Shown here one piece after another: positions 16,259 to 24,114 of a stretch of 64,000 nt of DNA. Source of the stretch: Actinocorallia sp039871655 (lineage in GTDB: Bacteria; Actinomycetota; Actinomycetes; Streptosporangiales; Streptosporangiaceae); NCBI RefSeq assembly GCF_039871655.1, contig NZ_JBDPLZ010000003.1:372001-436000 (forward strand), written 5' to 3'. The position numbers and the translations under genes are program-made. How positions within the stretch are numbered: position 1 is the stretch's first letter; each line of letters opens with the position of its first letter. The notes under the pieces are model-generated. The model saw only the letters and a program-made list of their open reading frames with translations. It was not told the DNA's origin and searched no databases.

Positions 16259-17544
16259 GACGTCCGCCGGCGCAGGCGGTCGTGGAACCAGCGGGCCGCC
16301 AGGTCCGCCACCTCCTCCAGGGCGCCCGGCTCCTCGAACAGGTGCGTGGCGCCCGGCACGATCTCCAGGCGTTTCTCGCACGTCAACCGCTCCAGCGCCT
16401 GCTCGTTGAGGTCCAGTACCGGCAGGTCCGCGCCGCCCACGATCAGCAGCGTCGGCGCCTGCACCCGCGGCAGTACCGGCATCGCCAGGTCCGGGCGGCC
16501 TCCCCGGGAGACGACGGCGCCCACCGGGCTGCCCGGCTCCGTGGCGGCGATCAGGGCCGCGGCCGCGCCCGTGCTGGCGCCGAAGTACCCCACCGGCAGG
16601 TCCCTGATCTCCGGCACGTCCGACAGCCAGCGGGTGGTGTCGGACAGGCGTTCGGCCAGCAGCGGGATGTCGAACACGTGTGCCCGGTCGGTCTCCTCCC
16701 GGCGGGTCAGCAGGTCGAACAGCAGGGTGCCCAGCCCCTCTCCGTTGAGGGCGCGGGCGACCTGGTGGTTGCGGGGGCTGTGGCGGCTGCTGCCGCTGCC
16801 GTGGGCGAACAGCACGATCGCCTGCGCGGCGGGCGGCAGCGTCAGGTGCCCGGCCAGTTCCACCGGGCCCGCCTGGATGCGCACCTCCCGGTCCACCACC
16901 GGCGCGGCCGGCTCGCGTGACTGCTTGAGCAGCGTGACGACCTCCTCGTCGCTGGTCTGGGTGAAGTCCGCGTAGAACTGGCCGACGGCGAAGAAGTCGC
17001 GCGGGGTGTCGGGGCAGACGACCTCGTCGGCGACCTCCCCGAGGCCGCTGACGGCCTCGGGCGAGCCGACCGGGACGGCCACCACGACGTGCTGGGCGTG
17101 GCGGGCCCGGGCGACCAGGCAGGCCGCGCGGGCGGTGGATCCGGTGGCGGCGCCGTCGTCGACGATGACGACGGTGCGTCCCCGCAGGTCCAGTGGTTCC
17201 TTGCCGCCTCGGAAGCGGGCGGCTCGGTCGGTGAGGATGGCGTGCTCGCGGCGTTCCTCGTCGCTCAGCTCGGTGTCGCTGACGTGGCCCCGGCTCAGGA
17301 CGTCGGGGTTCAGGACGCGGACGCCGCCCTCGCCGATCGCGCCCATCGCCAGTTCCGGCTGCCCGGGGGTGCCGAGCTTGCGTACGACGATGACGTCCAG
17401 TGGGGCGCGCAGCGCCTGGGCGACTTCGAAGGCGACGGGGACGCCGCCGCGCGGCAGGCCCAGGATGAGCGGGTTCCGGTCGCGCAGGTGCTCCAGGTGC
17501 CCCGCCAGCAGTTCTCCGGCCTGCCTGCGGTCCGTGTAGATCAT
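16255..17544 (-). CDS. Phosphoribosyltransferase-dienelactone hydrolase fusion
   Basis: A 429-residue two-domain protein. Residues ~1-215 are a PRTase (LILGLPRGGVPVAFEVAQAL, then VVIVDDGAATGSTARAA as the PRPP-binding loop). Residues ~220-429 are an alpha/beta hydrolase (AIVLFAHGSGSSRHSPRN, nucleophile elbow YFGASTGAAAALIAAT, acid region LIVGGADLPVLDLNE and a late PGATHLFEEPG His). In mycobacteria such fusions (Rv0571c type) belong to the DosR dormancy regulon. Here it lies 14 nt downstream of an HPF gene that has a DosR-like box. Substrate unknown. Confidence 0.85.
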   Translation of the reverse strand: MIYTDRRQAGELLAGHLEHLRDRNPLILGLPRGGVPVAFEVAQALRAPLDVIVVRKLGTPGQPELAMGAIGEGGVRVLNPDVLSRGHVSDTELSDEERREHAILTDRAARFRGGKEPLDLRGRTVVIVDDGAATGSTARAACLVARARHAQHVVVAVPVGSPEAVSGLGEVADEVVCPDTPRDFFAVGQFYADFTQTSDEEVVTLLKQSREPAAPVVDREVRIQAGPVELAGHLTLPPAAQAIVLFAHGSGSSRHSPRNHQVARALNGEGLGTLLFDLLTRREETDRAHVFDIPLLAERLSDTTRWLSDVPEIRDLPVGYFGASTGAAAALIAATEPGSPVGAVVSRGGRPDLAMPVLPRVQAPTLLIVGGADLPVLDLNEQALERLTCEKRLEIVPGATHLFEEPGALEEVADLAARWFHDRLRRRTS

Positions 17545-17558
17545 GGTGGGCTCCGGTA

Positions 17559-18329
17559 TCATCCGGCGGGTGTGATGAGGCCGTAGTGGCCGTCGTAGCG
17601 GTGGTAGAGGACGTTGCCGCGGCCGGTCTGGGCGTCGGCGAAGAACACGAAGGGCAGGCCTGTGGTCTCCAGGCGTTCCACGGCTTCCTCGGCGGTGATG
17701 CGGGGTGCCGGGTGGGGGCTGACGGTCAGGTCCACCGCTGTGTCGTCCTTGCGCGGCCTGGGGTCGATCTGGGCCATGCGGTAGCCGTCGGCGTGCCGGT
17801 ACAGGACGCTGTCCTGGCCGGTGGCCACGTCGGTGAACAGGTGGAAGTCGTAGTCGAGCGACTCCATGTCGAAGGCCGCCTCGTCGGGGGTGGCCGAGGA
17901 CAGTTCGTAGGCCTTGTGGCGGATGATCTGGCGTTCCTCCGGCGGGCGCGGGTAGTAGGCGGGCCGGTGGGCGGGTTCGGTGTTGTGCCGCCACTCCCCC
18001 GGTTGGGGCTGCCCGCCGCGCACGGCCTCCCAGTTGCGGGAGACCCGGCGCAGGCGCTCGGCCAGCAGGTCCTCCAGCGTGTCCACGGCCTCGCTCATGG
18101 TGGCGGCGGCGGTCTGCACCCGCACGGTGCGGCCGTTGACGTCGAGGTTGGCCTGCGCGAGCGCCGGGCGGACCGTGGCGGCTCCCATGGTCAGGCGGAC
18201 CCGGGCGGCCAGGACCGGTTCGGGGGCGCGGGCGCTCAGCCGTTCGATCTTCTCTCGGGCCCGGTCCTGCAGTTCCTGCGGGACTGCTCCGCCGGCCTGG
18301 ATCTTCACCTGCGAGACGGTGCGGGTCAT
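17559..18329 (-). CDS. Ribosome hibernation factor HPF/RaiA family with two C-terminal domains
   Basis: A 256-residue protein starting MTRTVSQVKIQAGG. Residues ~1-105 are the HPF/RaiA-like domain (VRLTMGAATVRPALAQANLDVNGRTVRVQTAAATM, then DTLEDLLAERLRR). Two copies of the C-terminal dimerisation-type domain follow, the first around FHLFTDVATGQDSVLYRHADGY and the second around FVFFADAQTGRGNVLYHRYDGHYG. Tandem copies are unusual compared with the single copy of long HPF. It would bind idle ribosomes in stasis. A DosR-like box lies 86 nt upstream. Confidence 0.85.
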   Translation of the reverse strand: MTRTVSQVKIQAGGAVPQELQDRAREKIERLSARAPEPVLAARVRLTMGAATVRPALAQANLDVNGRTVRVQTAAATMSEAVDTLEDLLAERLRRVSRNWEAVRGGQPQPGEWRHNTEPAHRPAYYPRPPEERQIIRHKAYELSSATPDEAAFDMESLDYDFHLFTDVATGQDSVLYRHADGYRMAQIDPRPRKDDTAVDLTVSPHPAPRITAEEAVERLETTGLPFVFFADAQTGRGNVLYHRYDGHYGLITPAG

Positions 18330-18414
18330 GGATGTGTTCCCCCCTGCCGGTGCGGCTCTGCGGAGCCGCGTGTGGGCTTTTCTCCACGGTGGCGCAGGGC
18401 CGCGGGCGGTGACA

Positions 18415-18429
18415 GGGGTCCAAAGTCCC
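18415..18429 (-). promoter_or_regulatory. DosR/DevR-like box upstream of hpf
   Basis: Read on the minus strand, GGGACTTTGGACCCC. The 14-nt core agrees with the DosR palindrome core GGGACTWWAGTCCC at 12 positions. It is 86 nt upstream of the hpf start, a normal place for a DosR-activated promoter. Confidence 0.55.
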
Positions 18430-18553
18430 TGCTGATCCGGTTTTCGGGCGGGACGGGGAGAAGCGGTCAATTCCCGGTCAACGGCCTGCCACACGGCGGC
18501 ATGGCTTCTTTTCGCGGGCTTTCGCGGGGCGTGTGGCCGCGCCGTGGGCCCGG

Positions 18554-18578
18554 CCGGTCCCGGAGGGGCCGGGACCGG
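18554..18578 (-). terminator. Hairpin after the flavin oxidoreductase gene
   Basis: CCGGTCCCGG, 5-nt loop, CCGGGACCGG: a perfect 10-bp stem, 13 nt beyond the minus-strand stop at 18591. Confidence 0.5.
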
Positions 18579-18590
18579 GCGCGGGCGTTC

Positions 18591-19754
18591 TCAGGCCAGG
18601 ACGCAGTGGGTCTTGGTGAAGATCGTCGGCATGCACTTGTTGCAGTGGGTGCACAGGGAGGGGGTGGCCGGGTTCTCCCGCATGCGGTTGAGCAGGTCGG
18701 GCTCGCGCAGCAGGGCGCGGGCCATGGCGACGAACTCGAATCCCTCGGCCATCGCGCGGTCCATGGTGGCGCGCTCGGAGATGCCGCCCAGCAGGATCAG
18801 CGGCAGCTCCAGCTCCCTGCGGAACAGCAGCGCCTTGTCCAGGAGGAAGGCCTCCCGGTAGGGGTATTCGCGGATGAACTTCTTGCCCGTCATCTTCATG
18901 CCCAGCTTCAGAGGCTGGGGGAGCGTCTCGGCGAACTCCTTGACGGGGGCCTCGCCGCGGAAGAGGTACATCGGGTTGAGCAGGGAGCTTCCCGCGGTCA
19001 GCTCCAGGGCGTCCAGGGAGCCGTCGCGCTCCAGCCACTGGGCGACCTGCAGGCTCTCCTCCACCTGGAAGCCGCCGCGCACGCCGTCCTCCATGTTGAG
19101 CTTGGCCAGGATCGCGATCCGGTCGCCGACGGCCTCGCGCACCGCGCGGGCGATGCCCAGCGCGACCTTGGCGCGGTTGGCCAGGGAGCCTCCGTACTCG
19201 TCCTTGCGCTTGTTCAGCAGCGGGCTGAGGAACGAGCTGGCCATGTAGTTGTGGCCGAAGTGGATCTCCACGGCGTCGAAGCCCGCCTCGGCGGCCAGCA
19301 GGGCGGCCTCGGCGTGCGCCTTGGTGACCCGTTCGATGTCGGCGTGGGTGGCCTTGCGGATCTTCTGCATCGACAGCGGGCTGAAGGAGGCCGACGCGGC
19401 CAGCGCGTGCACTCCGTTGGACCTGCCGTTGGCGACCGGCCCGGCGTGTCCTATCTGCGCGGAGATCGCGGCGCCCTCGGCGTGCACGGCGTCGGTCAAG
19501 CGGCGCAGGCCAGGCAGCGCTTCGGGCCGCATCCAGATCTGGTCGTGTTCGGTGCGGCCCTCGGGGGCCACCGCGCAGTAGGCCACGGTCGTCATGCCCA
19601 CGCCGCCGGCGGCGTGGGCGCGGTGGAACTCGATCAGATCGTCGCCGACCAGTGCGCCGGGGGCCATGTGCTCGAAGGTCGCGGCCTTGATGACGCGGTT
19701 GCGCAGGGTCAGGGGGCCGAGCCGGGCCGGGCTGAAGACATCGGGGGCTGTCAT
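18591..19754 (-). CDS. NADH:flavin oxidoreductase (Old Yellow Enzyme family)
   Basis: A 387-residue TIM-barrel flavoenzyme. Landmarks: LTLRNRVIKAATFEHMAPG at the N-terminus, AISAQIGHAGPVAN, DAVEIHFGHNYMASSFLSPLLNKRKDEYGGSLANR (the NADH:flavin oxidoreductase signature), then ILLGGISERATMDRAMAEGFEFVAMARALLREPDL for the FMN phosphate. The C-terminus has CTHCNKCMPTIFTKTHC, a Cys cluster like the Fe-S motif of 2,4-dienoyl-CoA reductase-type members, though the protein ends there without the second flavin domain. The ATG at 19754 gives the normal family N-terminus; the longer frame to 19865 crosses a promoter region. Divergent from a TetR across a palindrome. Confidence 0.87.
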   Translation of the reverse strand: MTAPDVFSPARLGPLTLRNRVIKAATFEHMAPGALVGDDLIEFHRAHAAGGVGMTTVAYCAVAPEGRTEHDQIWMRPEALPGLRRLTDAVHAEGAAISAQIGHAGPVANGRSNGVHALAASASFSPLSMQKIRKATHADIERVTKAHAEAALLAAEAGFDAVEIHFGHNYMASSFLSPLLNKRKDEYGGSLANRAKVALGIARAVREAVGDRIAILAKLNMEDGVRGGFQVEESLQVAQWLERDGSLDALELTAGSSLLNPMYLFRGEAPVKEFAETLPQPLKLGMKMTGKKFIREYPYREAFLLDKALLFRRELELPLILLGGISERATMDRAMAEGFEFVAMARALLREPDLLNRMRENPATPSLCTHCNKCMPTIFTKTHCVLA

Positions 19755-19855
19755 GTGCTGCTCCAGGTCAGAGGGTGGTCGGCGTGGGCTGGGAGGCGGT
19801 GCCGGCGAAGGTTCCCCTCGCTGGTTCTCCTCGGATCGAGTGAGATACAGGACAG

Positions 19856-19874
19856 ATTCAATCACTGATTGAAT
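19856..19874. promoter_or_regulatory. 19-bp perfect palindrome in the OYE/TetR divergent region
   Basis: ATTCAATCACTGATTGAAT: perfect 9-bp arms around a central base. Its position between the flavoprotein and TetR genes makes it the probable TetR operator. It overlaps the upstream ATG at 19873, which argues for the TetR start at 19903. Confidence 0.7.
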
Positions 19875-19902
19875 GCTGTTTGAAGACTATAGGATCGGCG
19901 AT

Positions 19903-20583
19903 ATGCCCGGCGACGAACACTCCACCCGCGACCGTCTGCTCTCGGCGGCCGAACGGCTCTTCCTGAGCAGAGCCCCCGAGCAGGTCTCCGTCCGGGCCAT
20001 CAACGCCGAGGCGGGCCTCAACCCCGGCGCGGTCCACTACCATTTCGGCTCCCGCGAAGGGCTGATCGCCGCGCTCCTGGAACGGGAGCTGGCGCCGCTG
20101 TGGGCCGACCGCCTGGAGGACCTGGCCCGCCACGACGGCGCCTCCTTCGAGGTCGCCGAACTGGTCGCCGCGATCGTCCGGCCCTTCGAGGAGCTGTCGC
20201 GCACCGAGAAGGGCCGCATGCTGTGCCACCTGCTGGCACGCTCGGCGCTGCCCGACGGCCGCGTCCCCACCTCCTCCCCCTGGTTCGGCCCCGCCCCGTT
20301 CGAGCTCATGCTCGGCCGCGCCATGCCGCACCTGACGCCCCGCGAGCTCGGCCAGCGCTGGCGCCTGGCCTTCACCCTCCTGCTGGAGATCTACGGACGC
20401 CCCCTGTCCTCCCGCCCCGCCACCGAGGGCGCCCCGCCCGACACCGCCACCGTCATCGCCTTCCTCACCGCCGGGCTGACCGCGCCCCCCGTCGGTCAGG
20501 CCGCCCCGCGCCCTGACCCCGGAGACCTCACCGGACCGCCACGTCTGCCGCAGCCGCGTCGAGCACCTCCCTGGGGCCGATGA
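19903..20583 (+). CDS. TetR/AcrR family regulator
   Basis: A 226-residue TetR with HTH STRDRLLSAAERLFLSRAPEQVSVRAINAEAGLNPGAVHYHFGSREGLIAALLER (about residues 7-61). The ATG at 19903 is preferred because the one at 19873 lies in the operator palindrome. The Pro/Arg-rich tail runs into the 3' end of the convergent GT9 remnant, overlapping it by about 56 nt; this may reflect decay of that neighbour. Likely repressor of the flavin oxidoreductase and itself. Confidence 0.85.
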   Translation: MPGDEHSTRDRLLSAAERLFLSRAPEQVSVRAINAEAGLNPGAVHYHFGSREGLIAALLERELAPLWADRLEDLARHDGASFEVAELVAAIVRPFEELSRTEKGRMLCHLLARSALPDGRVPTSSPWFGPAPFELMLGRAMPHLTPRELGQRWRLAFTLLLEIYGRPLSSRPATEGAPPDTATVIAFLTAGLTAPPVGQAAPRPDPGDLTGPPRLPQPRRAPPWGR

Positions 20584-20984
20584 GCAGCAGCCGCCGATCC
20601 GGGCTGCGGCCGTGGGGGTCGCCGGGGCGAACGCCCGTGCCGTGCCAGATCACCCGGTGGCGCCGGTCGGCGGGAGGACCCCACAGGCGGGGGGAGACCG
20701 GCCCGTACAGGGTCACCGACGGGCGGGCGTAGGCGAACGCCAGATGCGCCAGGCCGGTGTCGCCGCTGACGACCAGACGAGCCCCCGCCACCAGCGCCGC
20801 CAGGCTCTCCCGTGGGCAGCAGCCGGTCCACGGCCCCCGTCAGCGGCGCCAGCGGCGCCAGCGCGCCCGGCGCCGCCAGCACGATCTCCCGCCCCGGATG
20901 GGCGGCCCGCAGCGCCCGGTAGGCCGGAACCCCCGTCAGGAAGTCCCCCGGCCCCAGCGCCCGCAGGACCAGGACCGCGCTCAC
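20528..20984 (-). pseudogene. Glycosyltransferase family 9 (heptosyltransferase-like), internal deletion
   Basis: The gene starts at a GTG at 20984 with a normal GT9 N-terminus (VSAVLVLRALGPGDFLTGVP, then PGREIVLAAPGALAPLAPLTGAVDRLLPTGE). Near 20810-20825 the frame changes and the C-terminal part appears directly: SLAALVAGARLVVSGDTGLA, then HLAFAYARPSVTLYGPVSPRLWG, ending AADVAVR at 20528. The shift and loss remove roughly 150 residues of a ~330-residue family, including the interdomain region. Last gene of the heptose locus; its start overlaps the previous remnant's stop (GTGA). Confidence 0.8.
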
Positions 20985-21115
20985 CGCGCCACGGCCTCGA
21001 GCAGGACCCGGTCCCAGTCGGCCGGGAAACGCCCCAGCCCGTACCGGTCCAGGGCCGCCTCCCGTGCGGCCTCCCCCGGATCGTGCTCGGCCGGCTGCTC
21101 CAGCCCGCCGCTCAC
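20981..21115 (-). pseudogene. Glycosyltransferase remnant, ends only
   Basis: A 44-codon frame from a GTG that overlaps the stop of the GT2-GmhB gene. It starts VSGGLEQPAEHDPGEAAREA and ends ALDRYGLGRFPADWDRVLLE. The end resembles the C-terminal helix of GT4/GT1-type glycosyltransferases (REAALxRYGLxRFLxDWDRLL). Almost the entire gene body is missing while the overlapping start and stop are kept, as in its neighbours. Confidence 0.55.
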
Positions 21116-22617
21116 CGCCACAGCCGTCCTCCCGCGGCCTCCCCCAGCGCGAAGCGGACCGCGGTCATCAGGTCCGGGGCGCACCGCGCCCCCTCCAGCT
21201 CCTCCCTGCGGGTCTGCGCGGTGGGCACCAGCACCGACCTCGCCCCCGCCGCGCGCGCCGCACGCACGTCCGAGCCGATGTCCCCGACGACCACGCAGTC
21301 GCGCACGTCCACTCCCAGCTCGGCGGCGGCCTGCGTGACCAGGCCCGGTGCGGGCTTGCGGCACGCGCAGCCCTCGTCCCGGCCGTGGGGGCAGGTCTTC
21401 CACACCTCGAACGGGCCCAGCAGCTCCCGCACCCTGCGGTTGACCGCCTCCAGGTCCCGTCCGGACAAGCGGCCCATGGCCAGCCCCGACTGGTTGCTGA
21501 CCACCCCCAGCCGCAGGCCCCGGCTGCGGGCCAGGTCCAGCGCCTCGCGCACCCCCGGCAGCGGCTCCACCAGATCGGGGTCGCCGTTGTAGGGGACGTC
21601 GTGGACGAGGGTGCCGTCCCGGTCCAGCAGCAGCGCCTTGGCCGGGCCGGGCCACGGGCGGGCCGAGCGGTGGCGGGCCACGCCCCGCACCCAGTGCCAG
21701 CTGGCCGCCGGCGGGATGAGCAGGCTGGTGCCCAGCATCAGCGACACCTCGCGCAGGTCGCGCGGGCCCGGCAGGATCCGGGCCGCCGCGAACTCCCCGA
21801 CCCCGGCCAGCGCCCCCAGCGCCGCCAGCCCCGCCAGACGCCGCCGCCCCGCCAGGGCCGCGCCCGCGGCCAGCGCCCCGGCCGCGGTCACCGCCAGATG
21901 GCGCGGCCTGCGCCCCACCCGCTCCCCGGCCCTGCGGTGCCAGCCGCGCCCGTGCAGGACCCGCATCAGCGCGTCGTCGGCGTTGCCCGCCTGGGCGCGC
22001 AGGCAGGCCGTCACCGGGGCGGGACGCACCGGATGCAGACAGCGGCGCTCGCCTTCGGCCAGCTCCCACCCGTCGGCCTGCAGGCGCAGCGCCAGGTCGG
22101 CGTCCTCGCGGAACGCGCGCGGGAACCGCTCGTCGAAACCGCCCGACTCCACCAGCGCCTCACGGCGGTAGGCCATGTCCGCGGTGATCCACCGGGCCCG
22201 GGCCAGGCCCGCCGTCGCCCGCTCCCAGTCGGTGGGCGCACGGTCCGCGGGCAGCGGCACGCTGATGCGCCCCTGCACCCCGGCGACCCGGTCCGCGGCC
22301 CGCTTCAGGTCCATGGCCAGCGCCGCGTACCAGTCCTCCTCCACCAGGACGTCGTCGTCGAGGAACACCACCCACGGCGTGCGGGTCCTGCGCCACCCGG
22401 TGTTGCGGGCGGCGGCGGGGCCGCGTCCCCGGCTGGCCACCACCCGCACCAGGCAGGCCAGTTCGCCGGGCACCCGCACCATCGGCCCGCCGGCGGGCCG
22501 GTCGTCGACCAGCACGATCTCCTGCGGCTGCGGGCCCCAGGAGCGGGTCAGGGAGGTCAGGCAGCCTCGCAGCGACTTGCGCACCAGGGTCGGGATGACG
22601 ATGCTGTAGCCGTTCAT
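21112..22617 (-). CDS. Glycosyltransferase family 2 fused to a GmhB-type HAD phosphatase
   Basis: A 501-residue fusion. Residues ~1-250 are a GT2 (MNGYSIVIPTLVRKSLRGCL, EIVLVDDRPAGG, TPWVVFLDDDVLVEEDWYAAL with DDD, SGGFDERFPRAFREDADLALRL). A hydrophobic stretch follows at ~250-310 (AVTAAGALAAGAALAG). Residues ~330-500 are HAD-IIIA/GmhB-like: LLLDRDGTLVHDVPYNGDPDLV, VVSNQSGLAMGRL, zinc-type CPHGRDEGCACRKP, CVVVGDIGSDVRAA. GmhB removes the 7-phosphate from heptose bisphosphate; the GT2 would add a sugar. It overlaps the upstream gene stop (ATGA). It appears intact. Confidence 0.87.
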   Translation of the reverse strand: MNGYSIVIPTLVRKSLRGCLTSLTRSWGPQPQEIVLVDDRPAGGPMVRVPGELACLVRVVASRGRGPAAARNTGWRRTRTPWVVFLDDDVLVEEDWYAALAMDLKRAADRVAGVQGRISVPLPADRAPTDWERATAGLARARWITADMAYRREALVESGGFDERFPRAFREDADLALRLQADGWELAEGERRCLHPVRPAPVTACLRAQAGNADDALMRVLHGRGWHRRAGERVGRRPRHLAVTAAGALAAGAALAGRRRLAGLAALGALAGVGEFAAARILPGPRDLREVSLMLGTSLLIPPAASWHWVRGVARHRSARPWPGPAKALLLDRDGTLVHDVPYNGDPDLVEPLPGVREALDLARSRGLRLGVVSNQSGLAMGRLSGRDLEAVNRRVRELLGPFEVWKTCPHGRDEGCACRKPAPGLVTQAAAELGVDVRDCVVVGDIGSDVRAARAAGARSVLVPTAQTRREELEGARCAPDLMTAVRFALGEAAGGRLWR

Positions 22618-23144
22618 CGCCGCACCGCGAAGGATCCCAGGGCCAGCAGGTCGATGGGAGTGGAGCCGAAGCACTCCAGAGCGTCTCGCATGTCGTCCAC
22701 CATGGGCCTTCCTGCTGTGTTGAGGCTGGTGTTGACCAGCACGGGCAATCCGGTCCGCCGTTCGAACGCGCGCAGCAGCCGGGCGACCAGCGGCTCGCAG
22801 GCCGGGTCGACGGTCTGCACGCGGGCGGTGCCGTCCACGTGCACCACGGCGGGGATCCGGTCCTGCCAGGCGGGTGCGACGTCGTGGACGAACAGCATGT
22901 AGGGGCTGGGCAGCGGACCGCGCAGGAAGATCTCCGGCGCGCGGTCGGCCAGGACCATCGGGGCGACGGGCCGGAACCGCTCGCGGGCCGCCGGCACCGG
23001 CTGCTCCCACGCCGAGAACGGCACCGGCCGTTTGCCGTGCTTGCGGCGGTTGAACCGCTCCTCCTCGGCCGCCGCGACCGGGCGGCCGTCGACGACCGGC
23101 GCCGCCGGGTCGTGGAAGATCGTGTTGATTCCCAGGACTCGCAT
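22614..23144 (-). pseudogene. Carbamoyltransferase (NodU/CmcH family) with large in-frame internal deletion
   Basis: An open frame of 176 residues, while the family is about 560-590. Residues 1-52 are the normal N-terminus (MRVLGINTIFHDPAAPVVDG, then AAAEEERFNRRKHGKRPVPF). Around residue 53 it jumps to the C-terminal domain (ERFRPVAPMVLADRAPEIFL, SPYMLFVHDVAPAW, PAVVHVDGTARVQTVDP, LPVLVNTSLNTAGRPMVDD). Roughly 390 residues including most of the Kae1-like catalytic domain are absent, so carbamoyl transfer is unlikely. The stop still overlaps the GT2 gene start. Confidence 0.82.
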
Positions 23145-23157
23145 TCCTGTCCCCTCC

Positions 23158-24114
23158 TCACACCCGCGCCAGCTGCTCGGCGAACCACTCGATGGTGCGT
23201 TTCAGGCCCTCCTCGGGCGGGACGCGCGGCGTCCACCCCAGCAGCCGGCGCGCCAGGCCCACGTCCGGGCAGCGCACGCTGGGGTCGTCGGCGGGGCGCG
23301 GCACGAACTCGATCGGCGAGCGCGAACCGCTCAGCCTGCGGATCGTCTGGGCCAGGCGCAGGACGGTGGTCTCGGCCCCGTTGCCGATGTTGACCGGCCC
23401 CGGAGCGTCGTTGAAGGCCATCGCCAGGACGCCTGCGACGGTGTCGTCGACGTAGCAGATCGAGCGGGTCTGCGAGCCGTCCCCCGCCACCGTCAGCGGT
23501 TCCCCGGCCAGGGCCTGGCGGATGAAGGTGGGGATGGCGCGGCCGTCGTGCAGGCGCATCCTCGGCCCATAGGTGTTGAAGATCCGCACGATGCCGGTGT
23601 CGACGTCCCGGCTGTTGCGGTAGGCGGTCGTGAGCGCCTCGGCGTACCGTTTGGCCTCGTCGTAGACGCTGCGCGGCCCCACGGGGTTGACGTTGCCCCA
23701 GTAGTCCTCGCGCTGGGGGTGGCGCAGCGGGTCGCCGTAGACCTCGCTGGTGGAGGCCAGCACGAACCGGGCGCCCTTCTCGCGGGCCATGCCCAGGGCG
23801 TGCATCGTGCCGACCGCTCCGACCTTCAGGGTCTCCACCGGCAGTTTCATGTAGTCCACCGGGGAGGCGGCCGAGGCGAGGTGCAGGATCAGATCGACCG
23901 GCCCGGACACGTGCACGAAGTCCGTCACGTCGCACTCCACGACGTGGAAGCCGGGCCGTCCCAGCAGATGGGTGAGGTTGTGCGGGGTGCCGGTGAGGAA
24001 GTTGTCCATGCACGTCACCGACGCCCCGCGTTCCAGCAGCCGCTCGCACAGGTGCGAGCCCAGGAATCCGGCGCCTCCGGTGACGACGGCCCGCCGGATG
24101 GTCCGTCCGCTCAT
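23158..24114 (-). CDS. NAD-dependent epimerase/decarboxylase, UDP-glucuronate decarboxylase-like
   Basis: A 318-residue extended SDR: VTGGAGFLGSHLCERLLERGASVTCMDNFLTG for NAD, LHLASAASPVDYMKLPVETLKVG, FVLASTSEVYGDPLRHPQREDYWGNVNPVG, catalytic YDEAK, FNTYGPRMRLHDGRAIPTF, GDGSQTRSICYVDD. These details are closest to UXS-type enzymes. In this heptose locus it may act on an NDP-heptose or make a partner sugar. Start overlaps the hldE stop (ATGA). Intact. Confidence 0.87.
   Translation of the reverse strand: MSGRTIRRAVVTGGAGFLGSHLCERLLERGASVTCMDNFLTGTPHNLTHLLGRPGFHVVECDVTDFVHVSGPVDLILHLASAASPVDYMKLPVETLKVGAVGTMHALGMAREKGARFVLASTSEVYGDPLRHPQREDYWGNVNPVGPRSVYDEAKRYAEALTTAYRNSRDVDTGIVRIFNTYGPRMRLHDGRAIPTFIRQALAGEPLTVAGDGSQTRSICYVDDTVAGVLAMAFNDAPGPVNIGNGAETTVLRLAQTIRRLSGSRSPIEFVPRPADDPSVRCPDVGLARRLLGWTPRVPPEEGLKRTIEWFAEQLARV

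Noticed and set aside
22614..23144. Short carbamoyltransferase as a genuine compact enzyme
   Set aside because: Its N- and C-terminal parts align to the ends of the ~570-residue family with an abrupt junction, so a deletion is the simpler explanation.
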